64,000 bases of DNA from positions 1 through 64,000 of the forward strand of contig JAHFEW010000001.1 of the NCBI GenBank assembly GCA_023248215.1, read 5' to 3'. Source of the DNA: Nitrospira sp. (lineage in GTDB: Bacteria > Nitrospirota > Nitrospiria > Nitrospirales > Nitrospiraceae). How positions within the stretch are numbered: position 1 is the stretch's first letter; every line of letters starts with the position of its first letter. The notes below the pieces were generated by a model. That model was not told the DNA's origin, did not search any database, and saw only the letters and a program-made list of their open reading frames with translations. A program made the translations under genes and the position numbers. Shown here in pieces: positions 1 through 8,313 of this stretch.

Positions 1-9
1 AAGCACTCA

Positions 10-137
10 CAGGATGTTCAAAAAGGCCGTCCAGCGAGGCCGCAGCGAGCGAAGAGGCAAAGCGTACTCTGCGCCGTACGTTGAGCCTCTGAGCGACGCG
101 AGAACAAAGCTGGCGGCCTTTTTCAACATCCTGCTAG
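10..137 (-). repeat. Interspersed stop-codon repeat, copy 1 (short class)
   Basis: A 128-bp element with inverted ends. The left end reads CAGGATGTTCAAAAAGGCC and the right end GGCCTTTTTCAACATCCTGCTAG. The five-base variable block (ATGTT) is identical in both arms. Read on the minus strand it begins TAGCAGGATG, and that TAG (136-134) is the stop codon of the minus-strand gene at 134-430. Six related copies occur at 29961, 32119, 34361, 36116, 45139 and 59453. No transposase is associated. A possible third end, as seen in other copies, would lie before base 1 and cannot be checked. Confidence 0.85.
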
Positions 138-430
138 ATGATAGGCGGTCGCTTGTCATCGATGACCAGCATCAGTCGGCGATGTTTCAGCGGTCGATCC
201 GGATTCCGGGTATAGTGGGACAGATCTTCGGACACTTCAGTGCGACTGAGCGGCACGGAGATGCGTTGTGTGACGTGAAGCACGCGAGTCTCGATGGACA
301 GGTCCACGAGCTCCGCATTGCAGTCTGTTACTGTTGCGTTCAAGTCCTGTTCGTCACGGAAATGGACCGTGATCCGTTCTTCCGGATCAATCCATTGGCG
401 AATCTTCTCCACTTTTTCCTCATTGGTCAT
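134..430 (-). CDS. Small protein of unknown function
   Basis: I do not recognise this 98-residue protein. It begins MTNEEKVEKIRQW and is rich in alternating beta-type segments (for example ITVHFRDEQDLNATV), which suggests a small beta-rich domain, perhaps PilZ-like; that is a guess from pattern only. The ATG at 430 was chosen over the upstream ATG at 454 because an AAAGGGGA ribosome binding site sits about seven bases ahead of it. The ORF has no signal peptide or membrane segment. Its stop codon TAG is the first triplet of repeat copy 1, so the native C-terminus may have been altered when the repeat arrived. The overlapping plus-strand ORFs look like shadows. Confidence 0.55.
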   Translation of the reverse strand: MTNEEKVEKIRQWIDPEERITVHFRDEQDLNATVTDCNAELVDLSIETRVLHVTQRISVPLSRTEVSEDLSHYTRNPDRPLKHRRLMLVIDDKRPPII

Positions 431-1002
431 CCTTGTCCCCTTTCCCATGCCCAACGACTTCGATCAAGAACATGCTCCTAAGAGAGGCCTGGTTGATATA
501 GTTGGTGGATTCAAGGTCCAAGTGCAACGGATGAATGATGACGCAGTTGCGTCAAAACTTCCAGTGGCGTGGCCCAGAGCGAATTAAAATGTACCGAATT
601 AAAATGTACCGGGAGTCTTTTTTAAACACTTGTGTCGCGGATCGAACGGATGCGCGATGCGGTGATCGCCATAGCGCTCGCAGCCACATGACCAGCTTGA
701 ACGGCGTCGGGTGCGACGGCATTGCGCCGCTGCGGCGCAGCTTCAGAGAACCACACGAACGAATTTATTAGGCCGGGCTGATTGCTGAAGCATGCATCAG
801 AGCCGTTTTGTGCTCCGTCGTTGACGAGGTAAAGCGGTCCGCGATAAGCGGATGGCGAGGACTGTTTGAAGCTCCGTTCAATGAGAGTTATGGACGGAGC
901 GAGTTCCGCAGCCAAGCGAAACCGAGGCTTACGACGGACCAAAACGGCTTTGGCGAGGGCGAAATCATTCAGCCCGGCCTGGTCTTCAGGTTTCCGCTCC
1001 CG
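431..1002. other. Non-coding stretch with a 15-bp tandem duplication
   Basis: No convincing gene is visible in these 572 bases. The short ORFs on both strands (for example 622-942 minus and 808-1035 plus) lack recognisable domains and plausible starts. Around 582-611 the unit GAATTAAAATGTACC occurs twice in direct tandem, embedded in much more AT-rich sequence than its surroundings. Short AT-rich direct repeats of this kind are found near insertion-sequence ends, so this may be a decayed mobile-element terminus, but no transposase fragment could be read. Confidence 0.4.
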
Positions 1003-1440
1003 TCAATTCGGCAGGCGAGGCGTTTCTATCGTTGAATCGAGTGCCTCCCGGACGGTCCTCGTCAACATGTCGGGCGTGTAAGGTTTTGGCAGAAATGCGG
1101 CGCGCGACCCAAAACATTTGAGAAATTCTTCTCCTCTATCCATATAGCCGAATGTCATGATCACCTTGATGGCCAGCTGAAGGGCTTTGAGTTCGGCTGC
1201 CAGTTGTGAACCGGCCATGCCGGGCAGAATCATGTCGGTCAACAGGAGTGCGATGCTCTGTCGATGCATTCGGGTGACGGACAGGGCTTCCTCGGCGTTC
1301 CGCGCCGATAACACGTTAAGCGCTGGGTGGGCAGCACGGTGTGAGCCAAGGTCCGGACGTGTCGCAAGGGATGCAGCTTGATGGAAGATACATCGGGATA
1401 AGCGACGACGCGTCGTCATTGATCCCCAGGATGATCAATC
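1003..1440 (-). pseudogene. Decayed response-regulator receiver domain
   Basis: The C-terminal two thirds of a CheY-like receiver domain are intact in the ORF. There is an SARNAEEAL segment, the phospho-acceptor context ALLLTDMILPGMAG (the D of LTDM), and the conserved lysine in FLPKPYTPDML. Residues upstream of SARNAEEAL do not fit a receiver in this frame. The expected acidic start appears in another frame as LIILGINDDASSLIP (about 1395-1440), so at least one frameshift separates beta-1 from the rest. No kinase or output domain is attached. It probably derives from the terminal receiver of a hybrid histidine kinase. It ends about 30 bases from the stop of the HD gene and is likely non-functional. 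Confidence 0.6.
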
Positions 1441-1471
1441 CGAGTCCCTATCTAAGGATCGTGAGGGTCGG

Positions 1472-2893
1472 CTAGAAATTCGTTTCCATGCTGGAGGGAG
1501 TCTTATTCAGAACGGTGGCGGCGGCTTTTGAGAGGGCGGCGTCCTGTTCGTGGTCGAGCGCATAGAGGCGAAATTGCACGAGGCGGGTGGGAAGCAGATC
1601 CAGGAATTCTTCCAACGGCTCGGTCGACAGGCCCTTCGTGCCGGGATCGTAAACGAGCAGGGGAATGCCGCGGGTATCCTTGGGGTCGGGGCGTGGATCA
1701 AGCGGCGCCATATCAACGCGGAATGGCAGGGTCTGCAATTTTGCCGGCAGCGCTTTCTGGATTTGCTGTTGGAATTGTTCATGGCTGGGAAAATCCATCC
1801 CCCGCTCGATGCCCTTTTCTTTAAGCACCGTACTATAGGCCATTTTCCATTTCACATCCCGTCCGAGGATGTGCGCCCACTCTTGATGCAGGCGCCGCAG
1901 GCGGCTCTGGCCGGCCTTCTTCCATCGCCGAACATCTTCCAGCAACGACCAGTCTGTCAATGTCAGGTACTCGTCCATGTGTGTGGCTGGATTAGACGGA
2001 AACAGCAGCTTCATGGTGTCCCCGAAGATGTCCCGCAGGTGAATGTCGATGGCCCTGGTCGTCCGGTGATAGTACACGTTTGAGTACAGATACATTCTTG
2101 TGTTCAGGAACATGTGCAGGGCCGGCAGGCCGGTCTTATGAATCGTAAAGCCCCTGTCGGTGATGATGGTGTAGTGAATCAACCGGGTCAGGTCGACCGG
2201 CCCGACCGCGACGCCGCACATGTAGGCGTCACGCAGCACATAGTCCAGGTTGTCGGCGGTGTAACTTCCCGAAATCACCGGCTGGAGGAAGTTGATCCAA
2301 CGCGGAATACGCGAGTTGTCTTTGCCCTTTTCCTTCAGGATGACGTGTGCGATCAGATCGGGATTCAGTTCTTCGCCCCGAGCGAATGAACCGGACGGAC
2401 TGCGGCGGATTTTTTTGATCAGCGGTCCCAGATGCTCCCGCACAATGATCTGGCCCAGCTTTTCATGCGAAAGGCCAAACCCGTGCAAGTAGTTATCGTC
2501 GAAGAAATGGCAAAAGGGCCCATGCCCGATATCGTGCACGAGAGCCGTGACCCGCAGGAATTCTTCGACGAAGGCCGCCGAGGGGACGTCGGGTACGGCC
2601 TTCTGCAAGAAAGGATAGAGATGGCGTGCAAACCGACCGGCCACGTGCATGGTGCCCAGCGAGTGCACGAACCGCGTATGTTCCGCCGAAGGGTAGACCC
2701 ATCGGGCGCTCTGGAGTTGATAGATATACCGCAGCCGCTGGACCCAGGGAGAATCGATCAGATCTTTTTCGGTGCGTTCCGAGGGATCCGGAGTCGCACT
2801 GGGAACGGTGAACGAGACGTATTCATGGATGGGATCGGCGATGAGGGCCGACCCATCATGGGGAGCGGGAGGGTTTGCGGGCGGTAGTTTCAT
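1472..2893 (-). CDS. HD-domain phosphohydrolase (dGTPase/SAMHD1-like)
   Basis: A 473-residue metal-dependent phosphohydrolase of the HD superfamily. The HD signature is complete: RFVHSLGTMHVA supplies the first His, VTALVHDIGHGPFCHFFDD the HD pair with the following H, and a later D lies in YTADNLDYVLRDAY. This arrangement is that of YdhJ/SAMHD1-like dNTPases and related nucleotide hydrolases; the true substrate cannot be read from sequence. The ATG at 2893 (MKLPPANPP) was chosen because the longer ORF would run into the neighbouring DUF2062 gene and adds low-complexity residues. It lies 23 bases downstream of that gene on the same strand and is probably cotranscribed with thiL and lon. Confidence 0.8.
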   Translation of the reverse strand: MKLPPANPPAPHDGSALIADPIHEYVSFTVPSATPDPSERTEKDLIDSPWVQRLRYIYQLQSARWVYPSAEHTRFVHSLGTMHVAGRFARHLYPFLQKAVPDVPSAAFVEEFLRVTALVHDIGHGPFCHFFDDNYLHGFGLSHEKLGQIIVREHLGPLIKKIRRSPSGSFARGEELNPDLIAHVILKEKGKDNSRIPRWINFLQPVISGSYTADNLDYVLRDAYMCGVAVGPVDLTRLIHYTIITDRGFTIHKTGLPALHMFLNTRMYLYSNVYYHRTTRAIDIHLRDIFGDTMKLLFPSNPATHMDEYLTLTDWSLLEDVRRWKKAGQSRLRRLHQEWAHILGRDVKWKMAYSTVLKEKGIERGMDFPSHEQFQQQIQKALPAKLQTLPFRVDMAPLDPRPDPKDTRGIPLLVYDPGTKGLSTEPLEEFLDLLPTRLVQFRLYALDHEQDAALSKAAATVLNKTPSSMETNF

Positions 2894-2916
2894 GTGCCGA
2901 TCGTAGAGAGCTGATC

Positions 2917-3396
2917 TTAGCGCAGGCCCGGCGGAGGGGGCAATGGTTCCTGCCCTTCGATCGGTCTGCCGTGACGGTATTTGGAGAGTAAGGCGTACGC
3001 GAGAGGATAGGACAGGAGACCACCGACGATGCTCAGGACCATCCCGCCGATGAAAAACGGCCAGGCATAGGGCATTACTTGATGATAAATCCCCATGAAG
3101 GTCAGGTCGCTCCAATCGAAGGACGGAAACTCACGTACGCCCAACAATGTCGCTCCGGTCCAGTAGGTCCCCCCGAGAATGGGAATGAGGGTCCAAGGAT
3201 TGTTGAGAAATGCGCCGGCGAGCAGTGCGATCAAATTCAACCCGAAGGCCCAGGCACAGAAGCCCACCAGCAGCATATGCAGACCGTAAGCCGGGGAAAA
3301 GCCGATGAAGACGCCGACGGCAAAGGCCAGCGCTGTGCGGTGCGGTGTTTCGTGAAGGTGGAGAATTTGGCGAAACAGCGATCGAACGTTTGACAA
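2917..3396 (-). CDS. DUF2062 family inner-membrane protein
   Basis: A short membrane protein of about 159 residues. It has the DUF2062 hallmarks: an N-terminal amphipathic stretch with LHLHETPHRTALAFAVG, then GVFIGFSPAYGLHMLL, a second hydrophobic block ending in FLNNPWTLIPI, and a C-terminal hairpin (FFIGGMVLSIVGGLLSYPL). The family has no firmly assigned activity. No ATG lies in the right place. A TTG at 3396 fits best, giving a start 24 bases after the thiL stop; the annotated longer ORF would overlap thiL by about 250 bases. The tail is proline-rich. Its position between thiL and the HD gene suggests a shared transcript. Confidence 0.7.
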   Translation of the reverse strand: MSNVRSLFRQILHLHETPHRTALAFAVGVFIGFSPAYGLHMLLVGFCAWAFGLNLIALLAGAFLNNPWTLIPILGGTYWTGATLLGVREFPSFDWSDLTFMGIYHQVMPYAWPFFIGGMVLSIVGGLLSYPLAYALLSKYRHGRPIEGQEPLPPPPGLR

Positions 3397-3419
3397 TGGC
3401 GGCCTCGTCCCAGATGCTA

Positions 3420-4469
3420 TTAGAACGGTCTGAGAAAATGTTCGTAACTGGTGACCGGCAGGGTTTGGGTCCCACCCTCGTCTGTCCGCACACGTAGGCC
3501 GAACGGTTTGGGAGTGATCGAGCCGATACAGGTAAAGCGAAACGTGGTTCTGGCCGCCAGCCGTTCGAACCGTGATTGCTTGCTGAGGGGAACCGTGAAC
3601 AGCAACTCGTAGTCCTCGCCACCCTGTAAGGCGATCTGTCGTGCATCGAGGTGATGCGTCGCGGCATAGGCTCGACAAGCCGGGGAGAGGGGGAGCGAGG
3701 CTGCCACGATGTCTGCTCCCACGCCGCTCTCTTCACAGAGATGACGAAGATCGCCGGTCAGCCCGTCGGAGAGGTCGATCGCCGCACCGGCAAACCCATG
3801 CTTCACGAGCCACAGACCTTCTGCGACGCGGGCGGAAGGCCGGTGGTGCCGCGCCAGAAGAAACCGGGCCTGTGTGGGTCGCATGACGGGGTGGCCTGTG
3901 CTGGGGCGTTTCCTCAAGAGGTCGAGGCCAGCATGGGAGTCGCCGAGTGTCCCGGTGACGTAGAGCCGGTCGCCGACTCGGGCGCCGCTTCGCAGCAAGG
4001 CCTGACCCGGTTTCACGGTTCCCGTGAGCGTGATGCTGAGAAACAGTCCGCGTTTCGATGCCGACGTGTCACCGCCGACCAGGCGCACGCGATAGGGACT
4101 GGCCGCCTGCATTATGCCGCGGTAGAGCTGCTGGATCTGTCCCGTGGAACAGATCGGAGGGATAGCTATCGCTACCAGCATGAAGCGGGGTGTGCCGCCC
4201 ATGGCGGCGATATCGCTCAAGTTGGCGATAGCGGCCCGGTACCCGATGTCTTCGAAGGAAGAGGTCGCGGGATCGAAATGCACACCTTCAGCCAGAAGAT
4301 CCGTCGTGATGAGCATCCACTCGGAGGGCGAGGTCTTGAGGATGGCGGTGTCGTCGCCGATCCCTTGGAACACCTGCCGGTCTGGCTGTGCCACCTGCGC
4401 CTGGAGAAGCTGGATCAGGCCGAATTCGCTGCTGACTGGGCTGGTCCGCCGGGATCGGCCTGTTGGCAT
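3420..4469 (-). CDS. thiL: Thiamine-monophosphate kinase
   Basis: ThiL phosphorylates thiamine monophosphate with ATP to give thiamine pyrophosphate, the active cofactor. The 349-residue protein has the PurM/ThiL fold motifs: GIGDDTAIL near residue 37, TTDLLAEGVHFD near 55, ANLSDIAAMG near 82, VGGDTSAS near 125 and IDLSDGLTGDL in the C-terminal half. Its length is slightly above the usual 320-340. The ATG at 4469 lies one base after the lon stop (TAGCATG), so translation is probably coupled to lon. This lon-thiL arrangement is notable because other thiamine genes are absent nearby. Confidence 0.93.
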   Translation of the reverse strand: MPTGRSRRTSPVSSEFGLIQLLQAQVAQPDRQVFQGIGDDTAILKTSPSEWMLITTDLLAEGVHFDPATSSFEDIGYRAAIANLSDIAAMGGTPRFMLVAIAIPPICSTGQIQQLYRGIMQAASPYRVRLVGGDTSASKRGLFLSITLTGTVKPGQALLRSGARVGDRLYVTGTLGDSHAGLDLLRKRPSTGHPVMRPTQARFLLARHHRPSARVAEGLWLVKHGFAGAAIDLSDGLTGDLRHLCEESGVGADIVAASLPLSPACRAYAATHHLDARQIALQGGEDYELLFTVPLSKQSRFERLAARTTFRFTCIGSITPKPFGLRVRTDEGGTQTLPVTSYEHFLRPF

Positions 4470-4470
4470 G

Positions 4471-6966
4471 CTAGAGGGAGAACGCCGGAGAGGCCGCGGA
4501 AAGGTGGAGGCTCCTCCGAAGCGAGCCCGTCGTCCGCTTTGCCGTAGCAGCCCGCACCGGCTTCTTCGGCGGATTCTTCAGTGCCGCTGCACTCGGCTTG
4601 CGCGACAGTGGTCGTCGCAGGGCCACCTTGATGACGTCGTCCACCGTATCGACGAAGATCAGCTCAATGCCTTTGAGTAGATGTTTTGGAATTTCCTCCA
4701 GGTCCTTCTTGTTGCGTTTCGGAAGCACCACGGCCGCCAGCTTGGCCCGTTTCGCGGCCAGAATTTTTTCCTTCAGGCCTCCGATCGGCAGGACGCGTCC
4801 ACGCAGGGTAATTTCCCCGGTCATCGCCAGATCGCGCCGTACTGGGATCTGTGCCAGCGCGGAAGCGATCGCCGTTGCCATGGTGATGCCGGCAGAGGGC
4901 CCGTCCTTGGGGGTGGCGCCGGCCGGCACGTGGATGTGAATGTCGTTCTTTGCGAAGATGTCGGGGCTGATCCCCAGCGTCTTCTCGCGCGACCGCACAT
5001 AACTGAGGGCAGCTTGGGCCGATTCCTTCATGACGTCGCCGAGATGTCCGGTGAGGGTGAGCTGGCCCTTGCCCTTCATCACGGTTGCTTCGATGTACAA
5101 GACATCGCCGCCGCTTTCCGTCCAGGCGAGGCCTGTGGCGACGCCCACTTCGTCTTTTTCGAGTTCCGCCTCGGGGACGAATTTGGGGACGCCCAAAAAT
5201 TTGTGCAGATTGTTTTGATCGATGGAATGGCAGTCCGTCTTGCCTTCCGCGACCTTCTTCGCCACTTTCCGCATGAGGTTGGCGATCTCACGTTCGAGGT
5301 TGCGCACTCCCGCTTCGCGTGTGTAGTGCGAGATGACGTGGCGAATCGTCGTTTCTGCGATGCGGATGTGTTTCTCGGTGATGCCGTGTTCATTCATCTG
5401 GCGGGGAATCAGATATTTCTGCGCGATGCCGAGTTTTTCTTCTTCCGTATATCCGGGGATGTCGATGACTTCCATGCGATCCCGCAGGGCGGGCAGGATC
5501 GGGTCCATCAAGTTCGCCGTCGTGACGAACATGACTTCCGTCAAATCGAAGGGCACAGCGAGGTAGTGATCGGCGAAGGTGTTGTTCTGTTCGGGATCCA
5601 ACACTTCCAAGAGGGCGGCCGAAGGATCTCCACGAAAATCCATGCCGACTTTGTCCACTTCGTCGAGCATAAACACGGGATTGTTCGTGCCGGCCTGTTT
5701 CATTCCCTGGATAATCCGTCCCGGCAGCGCGCCGACGTAGGTTCGACGATGGCCGCGGATTTCAGCTTCGTCCCGTACCCCGCCTAGACTGATGCGTACG
5801 AACTCGCGGCCCAACGCGCGCGCAATGGATTTGCCCAGCGAGGTTTTGCCGACACCCGGCGGTCCCACGAAACAGAGGATGGGGCCTTTCATTTTCTCTT
5901 TCAGTTTGCGCACGGCGAGATACTCGACGATCCGCTCTTTCACCTTTTCCAAGTCGTAGTGGTCCTCGTTGAGGACCTTCATGGCGGCCTTCAGGTCGAG
6001 GTTGTCCTTCGACCTTTTATTCCATGGTAGCTCGACCATCCATTCCAGGTAGGTCCGAACCGTGGCCGACTCCGCCGTATCCGGGTGCATTTTTTCCAGC
6101 CGCTTGAGCTGCTTTTCGGTTTCCTTGAGCACCTTTTCGGGCATCTTGGCATCTTTGATGCGCTTGCGGAACTCCGCCACTTCTTCCGCCCGCTCGTCCA
6201 ACTCGCCGAGTTCCTTCTGAATCGCCTTCAATTGCTCGCGCAGGAAGTATTCGCGCTGGGTCTTGTCCATCTCCCCTTTCGCTTGGGCCTGAATCTTCTG
6301 TTGCATGGAGAGGACATCGATCTCTTTGGCGAGAATCTCGCTGATCTGCCGCAGCCGTTGAATCGGGTCCACGATCTCCAAGACGGTCTGCGTGATGTCG
6401 ACCTTCAACCCGAGGTTGGAGGCCACCATGTCGGCCAGCCGGCCGGGGTCTTCCAGGTTCTCGATCACGACCATGACGTCCGGGATCAAGACCTTGCCGA
6501 GGCTGACGATCTTCTCGATTTGCTCCTTGACGGTGCGCATGACCGCTTCCGTTTCCAGCGTCGAACCGGGTTGCTTCACCTCGACCAGTTTTTCGATCCG
6601 GACCGAATAGTAGGGATCGTTCTGGATGTATTCTTCAATCCGTCCCTTGGCGAGACCCTGCACCAAAATCTTGATGCGCTCGTCGGGCAGCTTGAGCATC
6701 CGCATGATGATGCCCACGGTGCCGACCGGGTGAATGTCGTCAGGCTGCGGGTTTTCCACATCCAGGGATTTTTGCGTCGCGAGGAACAACATGCGGTTGC
6801 CCGCGAGCGCCGCTTCGATCGCCTTGATCGACATTTCGCGACCGACGAACAGCGGGAGCACCATATAGGGGAAGACCACGATATCTCGCACGGGCAGCAG
6901 GGGCAGCTGGTCCGGCGGTTCGAGGTTCTGATTGCTTGAAAAATCTTGTTCTACTGCTTCAGCCAT
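4471..6966 (-). CDS. lon: ATP-dependent Lon protease
   Basis: A cytoplasmic AAA+ serine protease that degrades misfolded and regulatory proteins. The N-terminal substrate-binding LON domain ([15 protein letters not shown]) is followed by a coiled-coil region and the AAA+ module, with Walker [10 protein letters not shown] near residue 365. The C-terminal protease domain has the catalytic Ser in [11 protein letters not shown] (about 691) and the Lys in [13 protein letters not shown] (about 730), the Ser-Lys dyad of LonA. About 831 residues is slightly longer than usual because of a basic, Ala/Pro-rich C-terminal tail. The start MAEAVEQDF at 6966 is preferred over 7020 because a GGAG site precedes it by six bases. 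Confidence 0.96.
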   Translation of the reverse strand: MAEAVEQDFSSNQNLEPPDQLPLLPVRDIVVFPYMVLPLFVGREMSIKAIEAALAGNRMLFLATQKSLDVENPQPDDIHPVGTVGIIMRMLKLPDERIKILVQGLAKGRIEEYIQNDPYYSVRIEKLVEVKQPGSTLETEAVMRTVKEQIEKIVSLGKVLIPDVMVVIENLEDPGRLADMVASNLGLKVDITQTVLEIVDPIQRLRQISEILAKEIDVLSMQQKIQAQAKGEMDKTQREYFLREQLKAIQKELGELDERAEEVAEFRKRIKDAKMPEKVLKETEKQLKRLEKMHPDTAESATVRTYLEWMVELPWNKRSKDNLDLKAAMKVLNEDHYDLEKVKERIVEYLAVRKLKEKMKGPILCFVGPPGVGKTSLGKSIARALGREFVRISLGGVRDEAEIRGHRRTYVGALPGRIIQGMKQAGTNNPVFMLDEVDKVGMDFRGDPSAALLEVLDPEQNNTFADHYLAVPFDLTEVMFVTTANLMDPILPALRDRMEVIDIPGYTEEEKLGIAQKYLIPRQMNEHGITEKHIRIAETTIRHVISHYTREAGVRNLEREIANLMRKVAKKVAEGKTDCHSIDQNNLHKFLGVPKFVPEAELEKDEVGVATGLAWTESGGDVLYIEATVMKGKGQLTLTGHLGDVMKESAQAALSYVRSREKTLGISPDIFAKNDIHIHVPAGATPKDGPSAGITMATAIASALAQIPVRRDLAMTGEITLRGRVLPIGGLKEKILAAKRAKLAAVVLPKRNKKDLEEIPKHLLKGIELIFVDTVDDVIKVALRRPLSRKPSAAALKNPPKKPVRAATAKRTTGSLRRSLHLSAASPAFSL

Positions 6967-7053
6967 GAGGCTCCAGTCTGCTGAGTGTCTAGTCTTAGTG
7001 ACGATGTCGTGCTGTGGCACGGTTTGGGCGACGGTAATCCGTCATGCCCAAGG

Positions 7054-7995
7054 CTAGCTGATGGCGCGTACCCGACCTGAGCCGGAGCGTCCGGTGCCGC
7101 GACGACGCGCATCGTTGGCTGCCGGTTGGAGTCGTTGTTGCAGGAACTCGCCGAACGCAGGTCCAAGGGACGGATTCTTCAGTGCCAATTCGACGGTGGC
7201 GATGAGAAACCCGAGTTTATCGCCTGCATCATGCCGTTGCCCCTGGATTTCGTGCGCGAACATCGGGGTGTGCCGGACGAGTTGCCGCAAGGCATCGGTC
7301 AGCTGAATTTCTCCGTTCTTGCCCGGGGGAGTCTTGCGGAGGATCGGAAAAATTTCCGGCGGTAGAACATAGCGTCCGATGACGGCCAGATTCGACGGCG
7401 CATCGGCGGGCGCGGGCTTTTCAATCAGATCTTCGACCCGGTGCAGCCCGTTGCGCACACGGCGCGCGGAGATGATGCCGTATCGGCTCACTTCTTGATG
7501 CGGAACTTCCTGCACGCCCAAGACGGCGCCTTTGCGTTGCTTGTAAATATGGATGAGTTGCGCGAGGCCGGGGACCGCCGCGTCGATGATTTCATCGCCC
7601 AAGATCACGGCAAATGGCTCATCGCCGATCAGGTGTTGCGCGCAGAGTACGGCATGTCCCAACCCCATGGCTTCCGGTTGGCGGACGTAACAGAAGTTCG
7701 CCAGATTTGAAATATGCCGCATCTGATTCAGCACCTGCCCCTTGCCGCTGCCCTTGAGATTTTCTTCCAATTCCAACGAGCGGTCGAAGTGATCTTCGAT
7801 TGCTCGTTTGCCCCGGCCGGTGATGATGATGATGTCTTCGATGCCGGACGCGACGGCTTCCTCTACGACATATTGAATCAGCGGTTTGTCGACCAGCGGC
7901 AGCATCTCTTTCGGGGAGGCTTTGGTGGCGGGAAGGAAGCGTGTGCCCAGTCCGGCAGCGGGAATAATAGCTTTACGTACGTCTGTGCGAGTCAT
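7054..7995 (-). CDS. galU: UTP-glucose-1-phosphate uridylyltransferase
   Basis: GalU makes UDP-glucose from UTP and glucose-1-phosphate, feeding LPS core and exopolysaccharide synthesis. The 313-residue protein has the nucleotidyltransferase signature AAGLGTRFLPATKASPKEML near the N-terminus, the metal-binding GDEIID segment, EKPAPADAPSNLAVIGRY and GKNGEIQLTDAL. The ATG at 7995 directly precedes the first beta strand; the longer ORF start at 8238 would cross the divergent promoter region. The C-terminus has a basic Arg/Gly-rich extension (RRRGTGRSGSGR). It is transcribed divergently from the bamA operon and lies 58 bases from lon's ORF upstream limit. Confidence 0.95.
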   Translation of the reverse strand: MTRTDVRKAIIPAAGLGTRFLPATKASPKEMLPLVDKPLIQYVVEEAVASGIEDIIIITGRGKRAIEDHFDRSLELEENLKGSGKGQVLNQMRHISNLANFCYVRQPEAMGLGHAVLCAQHLIGDEPFAVILGDEIIDAAVPGLAQLIHIYKQRKGAVLGVQEVPHQEVSRYGIISARRVRNGLHRVEDLIEKPAPADAPSNLAVIGRYVLPPEIFPILRKTPPGKNGEIQLTDALRQLVRHTPMFAHEIQGQRHDAGDKLGFLIATVELALKNPSLGPAFGEFLQQRLQPAANDARRRGTGRSGSGRVRAIS

Positions 7996-8086
7996 ATGGG
8001 CGATAGTATGTGATGGGGTAGGTGAAGTCAAGATTTCGTCCGGTCTTTTCGGTGGTTGCAGATGCGTCGCTGTGCCGGGAAACTCC

Positions 8087-8115
8087 TTTACATTGAAAAA
8101 TGTGGTCAATATAAT
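8087..8115 (+). promoter_or_regulatory. Near-consensus sigma-70-type promoter for the bamA-lpx operon
   Basis: In the 318-base gap between galU and bamA, TTTACA (8087-8092) and TATAAT (8110-8115) are separated by exactly 17 bases. That is five of six and six of six matches to the housekeeping consensus. Transcription would begin near 8122, leaving a leader of about 190 bases before the bamA start. A short inverted repeat ACATT-GAAA-AATGT lies within the spacer, and on the opposite strand a TTGACC overlaps the -10 region, so galU could share control. No conserved riboswitch was recognised in the leader. Confidence 0.6.
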
Positions 8116-8313
8116 CCGAGAGTTTTCCTGCAGATGTGCGGTGGTGCTGCAAAGAAAGCGGCGCATCGGTGATGGTAAAGGTGACAGTTCGCAGGTGCCA
8201 GCGCGGGGTCGGTCGGCTCGGCGCAAGGGACGTGACACGGAACCTGACGGTTTCCTATCTCGAGGTCCGGTACAACCAGTGCTTGCATTCCCAGGCGGTA
8301 CAGAAGGATTGCG

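Noticed and set aside
622-942. 106-codon minus-strand ORF in the gene-free region
   Set aside because: No domain, ribosome binding site or homologue that I recognise; overlapping frames on the plus strand are equally long.
6085-6939. 284-codon plus-strand ORF inside lon
   Set aside because: Leu/Phe/His/Asp-rich antisense frame of the Lon coiled-coil region.
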